The notes under the pieces are model-generated. The model was given only the letters and a program-made list of their open reading frames with translations. It was not told where the DNA came from and did not search any database. The position numbers were made by a program, and so were the translations under genes. This document shows positions 1-7,058 of a stretch of DNA of 11,647 nucleotides, one piece after another. Numbering within the stretch: position 1 is the stretch's first letter; each line of letters starts with the position of its first letter. This DNA is from an uncultured Actinomycetes bacterium (lineage in GTDB: Bacteria; Actinomycetota; Thermoleophilia; Miltoncostaeales; Miltoncostaeaceae): positions 1 through 11,647 of the forward strand of contig CAIPNN010000185.1 of the NCBI GenBank assembly GCA_903866425.1. Reading direction: 5' to 3'.

Positions 1-2873
1 CCGAGAACGGCACGAGCCCCATCGTGTTCAAGGTGAAGACGGGCACGGTCAACTCGACGGCCAACAAGAACGCCATCACCGCGTCGGTCAAGGCCATCGT
101 CAAGGTGCCGCACGTCACCCAGGCCACCAGCCCCTACGGCAACGCGGCCAAGTACCTGCAGAGCAAGTCGGGCACCATCGCCTACGTCCCCGTGCTCATG
201 AACGTCAGTTCGGCGACCATCACCGAGAAGCAGGCCCAGGCGGTGCTCGATGCCGCCAACCCGGCGGTGAAGGCCGGTTTGCAGGTTGCCGCCGGGGGCA
301 CCGTTGGTGCCACGCTCTCCAACCCGAATACCGACACCAGCACGGTGATCGGCCTCATCGCTGCCGTCATCATCCTGGCGGTCTCGTTCGGCAGCCTCAT
401 CGCCATGTTCATCCCCATCGTCAGTGCGGTGCTGGGTCTGGCGCTGGGCCTCGCCCTCATCGGGCTGCTGGGGCATGTCGTATCGGTGCCCAGCATCGCG
501 CCCACGCTGGCCACCATGATCGGGCTCGGCGTCGGCATTGACTATGCGCTGTTTGTGGTGTCGCGCCACCGTGAGCAACTGGCGAATGGGATGGACCCGA
601 AGGAATCGGTGGCGCTGGCGGTGGGCACCGCCGGTACCGCAGTGGTGTTTGCCGGCAGCACGCTGGTGCTCGCCCTGCTCGCGCTCGCGGTGGCGGGAAT
701 CCCCCTTATCTCGTCGCTGGGCTACGGGTCGTCGCTCGCGGTGGTCACTGCGGTGCTGGCCGCCACCATGCTGCTGCCCGCTGTGCTGTCGCTGCTCGGG
801 CACAAGCTCAACTCGCTGCCCATCTTTCCGAAGCACAAGGCGGCGAAGGCCGCGGCAACAGGGGGGGTGTGGGGCCGCTGGGGCAGGTTCGTCGCCCGCC
901 ACCCGTGGTGGATGGTGCTCGTCGGCCTGGCCATCCTCATTCCCATGGCGCTGCCGGTGCTGCGCATGAACCTGGGGCAGGAGGACGTCGGGGTGTCGTC
1001 GCTCAAGACCACCCAGCGTCAGGCGTACAACCTCATGAGCGAAGGCTTCGGCGTGGGCTACAACGGCCCGTTGCTCGTGGCCGTGCAGCTGGACCCACCC
1101 GCGAAGGAAGACCCGACGGTGGCGGCCGAGGAGAACGAGGCCAAGGCCCTGCAGGCCCAGTTGGAGCAGGAGCAGGCAGAGGGGGAGGCCAAGCAGGCGC
1201 AGCTTGAGGCCGAGGCCGCGCAGGTGAAGGCCGAGGCCGCGGTACTCACCGCGCGGCGCCAGCAGCTGGACGCCGAGGCGCAGGCGCTCACCAACAAGCG
1301 CAACAAACTGGTGGCACAGGCACAGGCGCTGCGCAGAGATGCCCGGGGCGACGCCGATGCGCGCGCCGCGGCATTTGTGAAGAAGGCCGAGGCCGAAGCC
1401 GCCAAGGCACGGGCGGCGGGGGCCAAGTACAAGGCCATCACGGCCGATATCACCAAGGTGAAGGCCGAGATCGCCGCCGTCGAGGCGGAGATTGCCGCTT
1501 CGGTTGACCCTGTGGTGCTCGACCGCCTGCAGACGCGCAAGGCCGACCTGCAGGCACGCGTCGATGCGCTCATCGCTCAGGGCAATCTGCAGCAGAAGGC
1601 CGTGGACGACGCCAAGGCGAAGATCGCGAGCTACCGCGCAGAGGCGAGGGCCATCCTCAACGCCCCCCTCACGCCGCAGCAGCAGGCACTCATCGCACAG
1701 GCCAAGTCGCTGTTCGCGCAGGCGCAGTCGCTGGCCACCCAGCGGGCGGCGTTGCTGCGAAAGCGCGATGCCCTGATTCGCGACGAGGCCCGCCTGCTGG
1801 CCCAGGTTGCATCGCTCAACTATCAGAAGAACCAGTTGCTGGCGCTGCAGGCTGAGGCCAACCAGCAGCTGGCCGAGGCCAACGCGTTGAAGGCCGAGGT
1901 GACCGCCGCGCTCACCGCGGCCGGCGGCAACCCGCTGGGTACCGACCCGCGCCTTGTGAAGCTGCAGAACGCGCTCAAGGCCACCAAGGGCGTGAAGGGC
2001 GTTTCGGTGCCGTCGGTCAACACGAGCGGAACGGCCGCGTACTACAACGCCATTCCCACCACGGCCCCGGCATCAGACGTGACCGTGGCGCTGGTGAAGC
2101 GCGTACGCGACTCTGTGGTGCCCAAGGTTGAGAAGGAGACCGACGGCCTCACCGCCTACGTGGGCGGTACCACCGCGGGCAACATCGACCTCGCCCGCGA
2201 GATCACCGACTCCCTGCCGCTCGTCATCATGACCGTGGCCCTGCTGAACATGCTGGTGCTGCTGCTGGCCTTCCGGTCGATTCTCATTCCCATTCAGGCT
2301 GCGCTGGTCATCACGCTTATTGCGCTTGCCACATTCGGGCTGCTCACGTTCGTGTTCCAGTGGGGGTTCGGCTTCTCTGCCGTGGGCCTCGATGCGGCCA
2401 ACGTGTGTTGCCATATCGGCGGCAGGCCGTCAGACCCCATCGCGTCGTACGTGCCCCTGATGATGTACGCGGCAATCTTCGGTCTGGCCAACGACTACCA
2501 GGTGTTTCTGCTCTCGCGGGTGGGGGCTGATGGCGTGAAGGCGTCGCCGGCCAAGGCCGTGGCCGACGGCGTGCGCACAGCGGGCAAGGTCATCGCCACG
2601 GCGGCGCTCATCATGCTGTCGGTGTTCGCCGCGTTCATCATCAACGGCGACCCGGTCATCAAGCAGTTCGGCGTGGGTCTCTCGGCCGGCGTGCTGCTGG
2701 CAGGCGGACTCACCCTGTTCATGGTGCCGGCGATCCTGCGCCTCATGGGCAGGGCCACGCATTGGATTCCCAAGTGGCTCAACAAGATCCTCCCCCACGT
2801 GGACATCGAGGGCGAGAAGCTGCTCGAGAAGACCGCCGAGGCAGATGCCGCGGCGAAGACGCCCGGGACGTAG
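1..2873 (+). CDS. MMPL/RND-superfamily transporter with coiled-coil insert (5' end outside window)
   Basis: The frame is open from the left edge (first full codon at 3), so the true start and TM1 are missing. The GTG at 24, used here as residue 1, is internal. About 11 membrane segments are visible: a block at residues 108-270 carrying the MMPL signature GVGIDYALFVVSR (Asp173-Tyr174), one at about 295-315, and a C-terminal block from about 735 with a second Asp-Tyr pair (FGLANDYQVFLLSR, Asp824). By analogy with MmpL3 these paired Asp-Tyr residues relay protons that power export of lipids or hydrophobic compounds across the cytoplasmic membrane. The tail HVDIEGE is typical of actinobacterial MMPL proteins. 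The second extracytoplasmic domain carries an Ala/Gln/Glu/Lys-rich insert at about residues 360-640 with long leucine heptads. The patch before the second Asp-Tyr pair (Cys795-Cys796-His797) is also unusual. The substrate is unknown. The family call is secure. Confidence 0.93.
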   Translation, partial: ENGTSPIVFKVKTGTVNSTANKNAITASVKAIVKVPHVTQATSPYGNAAKYLQSKSGTIAYVPVLMNVSSATITEKQAQAVLDAANPAVKAGLQVAAGGTVGATLSNPNTDTSTVIGLIAAVIILAVSFGSLIAMFIPIVSAVLGLALGLALIGLLGHVVSVPSIAPTLATMIGLGVGIDYALFVVSRHREQLANGMDPKESVALAVGTAGTAVVFAGSTLVLALLALAVAGIPLISSLGYGSSLAVVTAVLAATMLLPAVLSLLGHKLNSLPIFPKHKAAKAAATGGVWGRWGRFVARHPWWMVLVGLAILIPMALPVLRMNLGQEDVGVSSLKTTQRQAYNLMSEGFGVGYNGPLLVAVQLDPPAKEDPTVAAEENEAKALQAQLEQEQAEGEAKQAQLEAEAAQVKAEAAVLTARRQQLDAEAQALTNKRNKLVAQAQALRRDARGDADARAAAFVKKAEAEAAKARAAGAKYKAITADITKVKAEIAAVEAEIAASVDPVVLDRLQTRKADLQARVDALIAQGNLQQKAVDDAKAKIASYRAEARAILNAPLTPQQQALIAQAKSLFAQAQSLATQRAALLRKRDALIRDEARLLAQVASLNYQKNQLLALQAEANQQLAEANALKAEVTAALTAAGGNPLGTDPRLVKLQNALKATKGVKGVSVPSVNTSGTAAYYNAIPTTAPASDVTVALVKRVRDSVVPKVEKETDGLTAYVGGTTAGNIDLAREITDSLPLVIMTVALLNMLVLLLAFRSILIPIQAALVITLIALATFGLLTFVFQWGFGFSAVGLDAANVCCHIGGRPSDPIASYVPLMMYAAIFGLANDYQVFLLSRVGADGVKASPAKAVADGVRTAGKVIATAALIMLSVFAAFIINGDPVIKQFGVGLSAGVLLAGGLTLFMVPAILRLMGRATHWIPKWLNKILPHVDIEGEKLLEKTAEADAAAKTPGT

Positions 2874-2880
2874 GGCCCGG

Positions 2881-2902
2881 CGGGTCCAGCGACTTCGACC
2901 CG
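2881..2902 (+). terminator. Weak candidate terminator hairpin after the MMPL gene
   Basis: CGGGTC at 2881-2886 can pair with GACCCG at 2897-2902 around a 10-nt loop, starting 7 nt after the MMPL stop. The stem is only 6 bp, the loop is large and there is no T-run. It may be chance in GC-rich DNA. Confidence 0.25.
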
Positions 2903-2940
2903 GGGGCACCCCGCTGGCGATATGGGCGTCGGGTACGCTC

Positions 2941-2969
2941 TTGACAGTTCTGATGGCCCGCCATCAGAT
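2941..2969 (+). promoter_or_regulatory. Candidate promoter for the small secreted protein gene
   Basis: A perfect TTGACA -35 box lies at 2941-2946. At 17-bp spacing is TCAGAT (2964-2969), a poor -10 box that matches TATAAT at positions 1, 5 and 6. A start site near 2976 would leave a short leader holding the SD. TACGCT at 2934-2939 is a competing -10. The TTGACA box makes a promoter likely; the -10 assignment is uncertain. Confidence 0.45.
2949..2968. promoter_or_regulatory. 20-bp palindrome, operator-like
   Basis: TCTGATGG (2949-2956) and CCATCAGA (2961-2968) are perfect 8-bp inverted arms around CCCG. The element fills the spacer and -10 region of the candidate promoter, where a dimeric repressor would block RNA polymerase. 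It could instead form an RNA hairpin, but no T-run follows it. The palindrome is directly visible; the operator role is inference. Confidence 0.45.
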
Positions 2970-2981
2970 CCCCCACCGATC

Positions 2982-2986
2982 AGGAG
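2982..2986 (+). promoter_or_regulatory. Shine-Dalgarno site, decides the start at 2993
   Basis: AGGAG ends 6 nt before the ATG at 2993. It is one of few convincing SD sequences in this window, and it fixes the start of the secreted protein. Confidence 0.75.
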
Positions 2987-2992
2987 CGTCAT

Positions 2993-3529
2993 ATGAGACC
3001 CCACCGCCTTCGCGCACTCATCGTGCCCGGCACCATCGCCATCGCCTGTGCAGCAATGCTTCCGGTGACCATGGCAACAGCAGCACCCGTCACCAAAGGG
3101 CCGGGGGCGACGACGACTCCCGCCAACGGCGGCTTCTACGGCGTCTGGACGCTGAAGAGCTGGGACATCGGCGGACAGACGCTGCCCTGCCCCGTGCAGC
3201 TCCCGCTGGGGCCGGGTGCGCCGTCTATCGGGTGTGGCCCGGCGACCTACCTCAAGCTGTTCCGGAGCGGCCGGTACGACACCAACCTGCCGGTCTTCGA
3301 GTCGAACGACGCGGACGAGGGCGCCTTTGTGGTTGCCGACATGGGCCCCAAGAAGGGCAACATCATCGTGTTCGATGACGATGGGGCGACCGATATCCCG
3401 CGTGCGTACCGCCTGATCGTTCCGAAGTCGGGATCCAAGGCGCCGAAGACGATGGTCATTTCACTGGCCATGGTGCACGGCGGCACGAAGACCACCTTCG
3501 CGATGAACTTCGTGCGCTACACCGGTTGA
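2993..3529 (+). CDS. Small secreted protein of unknown function, lipocalin-like appearance
   Basis: A protein of 178 residues. The N-terminus has an Arg-rich n-region (MRPHRLR), a hydrophobic stretch of about 20 residues and an Ala-x-Ala cleavage region (ATAAP, residues 28-32), so export by the Sec route is likely. The mature part begins with a low-complexity Thr/Pro/Gly linker, then GVWTLKSWDIGG (50-61), two cysteines (66 and 81, probably a disulfide), a GRYDTN segment (93-98) and several alternating beta-strand stretches. The G-x-W-x-L-x-S...G-x-Y pattern resembles lipocalin-like or calycin small-ligand barrels, but I do not recognise a named family. It has its own SD, a candidate promoter and a downstream terminator, so it is probably monocistronic. 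A functional link to the adjacent MMPL exporter is possible but unproven. The coding call is firm; the fold is a guess. Confidence 0.82.
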   Translation: MRPHRLRALIVPGTIAIACAAMLPVTMATAAPVTKGPGATTTPANGGFYGVWTLKSWDIGGQTLPCPVQLPLGPGAPSIGCGPATYLKLFRSGRYDTNLPVFESNDADEGAFVVADMGPKKGNIIVFDDDGATDIPRAYRLIVPKSGSKAPKTMVISLAMVHGGTKTTFAMNFVRYTG

Positions 3530-3541
3530 GCAGTACGAGCG

Positions 3542-3575
3542 GTGCCGCGAGGGTCCTGAGGGACCTTCGCGGCAC
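3542..3575 (+). terminator. Strong hairpin terminator before murI
   Basis: A 15-bp stem joins 3542-3556 to 3561-3575 around the tetraloop TGAG, with a single G-U wobble (3551/3566). It starts 12 nt after the stop at 3529. No T-run follows, as is common for GC-rich actinobacterial hairpin terminators. It ends only 9 nt before the putative murI -10 box. Confidence 0.75.
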
Positions 3576-3584
3576 GCGTGGCTC

Positions 3585-3590
3585 TATCGT
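3585..3590 (+). promoter_or_regulatory. Putative murI -10 element (leaderless geometry)
   Basis: TATCGT fits TAnnnT and is followed by exactly 6 nt and then GTG at 3597. No SD precedes any of the candidate starts. The same arrangement occurs before sir2 and rph. No clear -35 box is visible; that region would lie inside the terminator stem. Confidence 0.45.
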
Positions 3591-3596
3591 GTGCTG

Positions 3597-4421
3597 GTGA
3601 TGGCAGGCAAAACGGACAGCCCAATCGGGGTCTTCGACTCCGGCGTGGGCGGGCTCACGGTGCTCGACGAGTTGCTGGCGCGGCTCCCGTCGGAGGACTT
3701 CATCTACTTCGGCGACACCGCCTGGTTTCCGTACGGCGACAAGTCGGCCGACGACCTGCGCGCGCGCGCCGAGGCCATCGCGGGCTGGCTGTTGGCGCAG
3801 GACGTGAAGATGATCGTGGTGGCCTGCAACACGGCCACTGCTGCGGCGCTGGCCCACCTGCAGACCCACTTCGACGTGCCGGTGATCGGCGTGATGACCG
3901 CCGAGAGTCACGCGGCGGTGCAGAGCAGCCGAACCCGGCGCATCGGCCTGCTGGCAACCGAGGCCACCGTGGCCAGCGGGTCGTACCAGCGCATGATCGC
4001 GGCGCACGACGCCGGCGCGCAGGTGACCGCCGTGGCCTGCCCGCGCCTTGCCCCCGCCATTCAGAGTGGCGACCCGTTTGACCAGTCGGTGGTCGACATG
4101 GTGCGCGAATACACCCAGCCGCTGCGCGACGCCGATGTCGACACCGTCATTCTCGGCTGCACGCACTACCCCATGGTGACCAAGCTGATTCGCCGCCAGG
4201 TGCCCGACGCCACGCTCATCTCGTCGGGCGAGGAGATCGCCCGTGAGATCGCCGACACGCTCGGCAGGCAGGGCATGCTGCGTGACGGCGGGCGCGAGGG
4301 GCACTACGCATTCGCCTGTTCGGGCGACCCCGAGGCCTTCGGCACCCTCGGCACCCGGTTCATGCAGATGCCGTTCGGCGACGTGCAGCACGTCGACCCG
4401 GGCACGGCGCCGGGGGCCTAG
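3597..4421 (+). CDS. murI: Glutamate racemase
   Basis: Interconverts L- and D-glutamate in the cytoplasm, supplying D-Glu for the peptidoglycan stem peptide. From GTG 3597 the protein is 274 residues, a usual MurI length. Motifs in order are IGVFDSGVGG (residues 10-19, active-site Asp/Ser), DTAWFPYG (40-47), ACNTAT with the first catalytic Cys77, and GCTHYP with the second catalytic Cys188 and His190. All catalytic residues are present. The starts GTG 3591, GTG 3597 and ATG 3600 are within 9 nt; I chose 3597 from the -10 spacing, and ATG 3600 is almost as good. It heads a five-gene cluster, the next gene starting 2 bp after its stop. In M. tuberculosis murI sits next to Rv1339, rphA and the rdgB homologue; here unrelated genes intervene. 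Confidence 0.96.
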   Translation: MMAGKTDSPIGVFDSGVGGLTVLDELLARLPSEDFIYFGDTAWFPYGDKSADDLRARAEAIAGWLLAQDVKMIVVACNTATAAALAHLQTHFDVPVIGVMTAESHAAVQSSRTRRIGLLATEATVASGSYQRMIAAHDAGAQVTAVACPRLAPAIQSGDPFDQSVVDMVREYTQPLRDADVDTVILGCTHYPMVTKLIRRQVPDATLISSGEEIAREIADTLGRQGMLRDGGREGHYAFACSGDPEAFGTLGTRFMQMPFGDVQHVDPGTAPGA

Positions 4422-4423
4422 TC

Positions 4424-5323
4424 GTGGGCGTGGAGCGGGTGCTCGCCACCATCCGCGCAGAAGATGGCGAGGTGCACGACGCCCTGCTGCATGTGGACGA
4501 TCGCATTACCCGCGTGCGCGAGCGGTCGAGCGGGCATCGCACGGCGATCATCCACGTGCACGGCATCATGGGCAACTTCCTGGTGGGAACCCTCAGGTTT
4601 CTGCCGTCGCGTCTTGCCCGCGCCGGATACCCCACGCTGGTGGTGGAGACCCGCATGGGCAACGTGGGTCAGTTGTTCGGCAAGGCGATTTTCGAGGACG
4701 CCGTGCGCGACATCGCCGCCGCGTTCTGGTGGCTCGAGGCCGAGGGCTACGACCGCATCGTGGTGTGCGGGTACTCAAGCGGCGCCTCCCTTGCGGCTCG
4801 GTACGTGGCCACCCACCACCTGCAGGGCATCAAGGCGCTGATCAGCATCTCAGGACCATGGGGCCTGCCGCAGTCGCTCGAGGAGCGCAGCCGCAAGTGG
4901 GGTGCCGACCCGTCGTACGACGAGATCGTGGAGCGTCTGGCCAAGGTGGTGGGCAGCGGCACGCCTGACCGGCCAGAGGACGACCGCCTGTTCGTCATCG
5001 AGCAGAGCCGCGGCCCCACCCGCCGCCCGCAGGACAGCGAGGTGTACACGTACCGCACGTGGTGGCACTCGCGCGGCCCGGAGGCGTACGCCGCAATGGC
5101 ATTCCGGCAGTTGCCCGACGTCACCGTGCCCACGCTGCTGGTGCAGGGCACGGCCGATCAGGTGGTTGACCCCGAGGAGGGCCAGCGCCAGCACGACCTC
5201 ATGGTCGAGAGCGGCAACGACCAGGTGGAACTTGTGTGGGTGCAGGACGCCGGGCACTTCTACAAGGGTCAGGAGATCCTGCTGGTTGATGCCATCACCC
5301 GGTTTCTTGGGGATCTGGCGTGA
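4424..5323 (+). CDS. Alpha/beta hydrolase, first of a paralogous pair
   Basis: An alpha/beta-hydrolase of 299 residues. Oxyanion-region motif HGIMGNFLVG (46-55); nucleophile elbow GYSSG (116-120, Ser118); acid in GTADQVVDP (Asp245); catalytic His in DAGHFY (His278). The triad is therefore complete. Between elbow and acid lies a cap region with DRLFVIEQSRGPTR (187-200) and YTYRTWWHSRGP (208-219). There is no signal peptide or membrane segment, so it is cytoplasmic. Ester, thioester or amide hydrolysis is possible; the substrate is unknown. GTG 4424 lies 2 bp after murI and its frame covers the whole fold; no SD is seen, so coupling to murI translation is likely. The next gene is a close structural relative sharing the same unusual cap motifs. 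Confidence 0.88.
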   Translation: MGVERVLATIRAEDGEVHDALLHVDDRITRVRERSSGHRTAIIHVHGIMGNFLVGTLRFLPSRLARAGYPTLVVETRMGNVGQLFGKAIFEDAVRDIAAAFWWLEAEGYDRIVVCGYSSGASLAARYVATHHLQGIKALISISGPWGLPQSLEERSRKWGADPSYDEIVERLAKVVGSGTPDRPEDDRLFVIEQSRGPTRRPQDSEVYTYRTWWHSRGPEAYAAMAFRQLPDVTVPTLLVQGTADQVVDPEEGQRQHDLMVESGNDQVELVWVQDAGHFYKGQEILLVDAITRFLGDLA

Positions 5324-6276
5324 GCACCAACAGACCCGGCCGCCGTATTACCAAGACCGGCATGCATCGTCGCCCGGCATTCGGCCGCGACGACCGCGAG
5401 ATCAACACGCGGCTGGTGACGCTCGCGACCGCCGACGGCCACTCATGGGACGGCATGCTGCTGCGCCCGCGGTTCGGCGACCCGGCATGGCGCCGCCTGC
5501 TGGTGATCATGGTGCACGGGTCGGTGGGCAACTACCTCACCGGTGTGCCGCGGCGCCTGTCATTCGATCTCGCGCACCACGGCTTCTCGGTGATGAGCAT
5601 CAATACGCGCCTGGCCAACTACGGGCCGTTCTTCGGCGGTGGCATCTTCCACAAGACGGTGCTCGACCTGGCCGCGGCCATCGAGGTGGCCAAGGCCAAC
5701 GGGTTCCCGCGCGTGGTGCTGATGGGGTACAGCATGGGGTCAACCGTGTGCACCAACTTCATCGCTGAGGTGCAGCCGCCCGAGGTGGTGGGCCTGTGCA
5801 CCGTCGCTCACCCGGCGTCGCTGCCCGAGAGCCTGCATGCACGCTGGACGCGCTTCGGTGCGTCGCCGTCGTATGAAGAGGTGGTCGACATCGTCGCCCC
5901 GGTGGTGGCCGAGAACCCCGACGACCCGCCCGGCGACCGCATCTTCACCGTGGAGCGCGCCAATGGGCCGCTGCCGACGCCCGAGAACGGTGAGATCTGG
6001 ACGTACTCCACGTGGTGGTCGTCGCGCAGCCCGGCAGCGCACGCGGCGGTGTCCCGCGAGCGCATCGCACACGTGAAGGTGCCCATCAGCATCTTTCAGG
6101 CGGGCAACGATCACCTCATTCAGCCGGGTGAGGGGTACGAGCTGAAGTCGGCGGCCAACGCGGGCGGCAATCACGACGTGCACCTCGACGTGGTGCCCAT
6201 CGCCGACCACGTGTTCACCGATTGCACCGACGAGGTGTCGGCACTCGCCGCCGAGTGGCTGGCCGACCTCGCATGA
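5320..6276 (+). CDS. Alpha/beta hydrolase, second of a paralogous pair
   Basis: A protein of 318 residues whose GTG start overlaps the previous stop by 4 bp (GTGA). Motifs are HGSVGNYLTG (66-75), nucleophile elbow GYSMG (Ser138), acid in AGNDHLI (Asp264) and catalytic His in IADHVF (His297). It matches its neighbour almost without gaps: every motif up to the elbow is offset by 20 residues and later ones by 19, because this copy has a longer basic N-terminus (about residues 1-25, many Arg). The cap again contains DRIFTVERANGP (207-217) and WTYSTWWSSRSP (227-238). This points to gene duplication followed by divergence, perhaps to a different substrate or a heteromeric pair. It is predicted to be cytoplasmic with unknown substrate. 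Confidence 0.88.
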   Translation: MSTNRPGRRITKTGMHRRPAFGRDDREINTRLVTLATADGHSWDGMLLRPRFGDPAWRRLLVIMVHGSVGNYLTGVPRRLSFDLAHHGFSVMSINTRLANYGPFFGGGIFHKTVLDLAAAIEVAKANGFPRVVLMGYSMGSTVCTNFIAEVQPPEVVGLCTVAHPASLPESLHARWTRFGASPSYEEVVDIVAPVVAENPDDPPGDRIFTVERANGPLPTPENGEIWTYSTWWSSRSPAAHAAVSRERIAHVKVPISIFQAGNDHLIQPGEGYELKSAANAGGNHDVHLDVVPIADHVFTDCTDEVSALAAEWLADLA

Positions 6277-7058
6277 CTGACGACATCCGCACGGCAACCG
6301 TGCGCGCCCTGTGGGACGACACCTCGTCGATCTACCACGACGTGATGGTTCCGGCGCTGCAGGAGCCGCACCGGGCGCTGGTGGCGATGGCCGGCGATGT
6401 GGACGGCCTCGACGTGCTCGACCTGGGATGCGGCAGCGGCGCGATGAGCGAACTGCTGGGTCCTGCAGGCGCCCGCGTCACCGCGGTCGATCTTGCCCCG
6501 GGCATGGTGGAGGTCGCCCGGGCACGGCTGGCTGATGTGCCGGGCATCGCGCGGGTGGACGTGATGGATGCGCAGGCGCTTGCGCTGCCCGACGCCTCGT
6601 TCGACCTGGTGGTGGCCGCGCTCAGCCTCATGTTCTGCCCCGATCACGCCGCCGCCTTCGCCGAGGCGCACCGCGTACTCCGCCCGGGCGGCCGTCTGGT
6701 GATGGCGTGCTGGGGTACAGCTGATCAGTGCGAGTCGGTCACCGTGGGCCGCGTGGCAGCGCGGTTTGCCGACCAGCGTCCGCCGGAGGGCACCCCGAGC
6801 GGTCAGGCGCTTGGCGACCCCGACCACCTGCGTGCGCTGCTCGAGGGTGCGGGGTTCGGGCACATCGACATGACCAGCCGCCGCATGCGCCTGCGCTATC
6901 CCGGCCCTGATGCAATGTGGGCCGCGGTGCGCCACGTGCACGGCGAGTACATCCCGGCCGATCGCCTTGAGGACGCCCGTGTGGCCACCATGGCCGAGAT
7001 CGCCCGGGTGGGGCTGCCACTTCGCAACACCGGCTGGCTCGTGTCGGCGACGGCATGA
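6273..7058 (+). CDS. Class I SAM-dependent methyltransferase
   Basis: A protein of 261 residues from ATG 6273, which overlaps the upstream stop by 4 bp (ATGA). Upstream codons in this frame have no better start. The Rossmann-type methyltransferase motifs are in order: motif I VLDLGCGSG (48-56, SAM glycine loop), post-I TAVDLAPGM (70-78, acidic residue for the SAM ribose), motif II FDLVVAALSLMF (110-121) and motif III LRPGGRLVMACWG (136-148). This is the UbiE/Methyltransf_11 style that methylates small molecules, though the acceptor cannot be told. The C-terminal part (about 150-261) is alpha-helical and would shape the substrate site. Its position between two hydrolases and an exporter suggests a step in modifying a metabolite. 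The family is sure; the substrate is unknown. Confidence 0.92.
   Translation: MTDDIRTATVRALWDDTSSIYHDVMVPALQEPHRALVAMAGDVDGLDVLDLGCGSGAMSELLGPAGARVTAVDLAPGMVEVARARLADVPGIARVDVMDAQALALPDASFDLVVAALSLMFCPDHAAAFAEAHRVLRPGGRLVMACWGTADQCESVTVGRVAARFADQRPPEGTPSGQALGDPDHLRALLEGAGFGHIDMTSRRMRLRYPGPDAMWAAVRHVHGEYIPADRLEDARVATMAEIARVGLPLRNTGWLVSATA

Noticed and set aside
1058..1573. Minus-strand open frame rich in Ala, Ser and Cys
   Set aside because: It is the complement of the Ala/Glu/Lys-rich coiled-coil coding segment; its composition is explained by that.
1101..1943. Frameshift or fusion of a separate coiled-coil gene into the MMPL gene
   Set aside because: The frame is continuous, codon use does not change, and normal MMPL sequence resumes in the same frame after the insert, so it is an in-frame domain insertion.
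3456..4391. Minus-strand open frame of 311 codons opposite murI
   Set aside because: It runs through the terminator hairpin and the whole of murI, with a His/Arg/Gly-rich product and no domain.
6222..6272. Upstream start for the methyltransferase
   Set aside because: It would overlap the hydrolase by 55 bp. The ATG at 6273 gives the ATGA junction used throughout the cluster.
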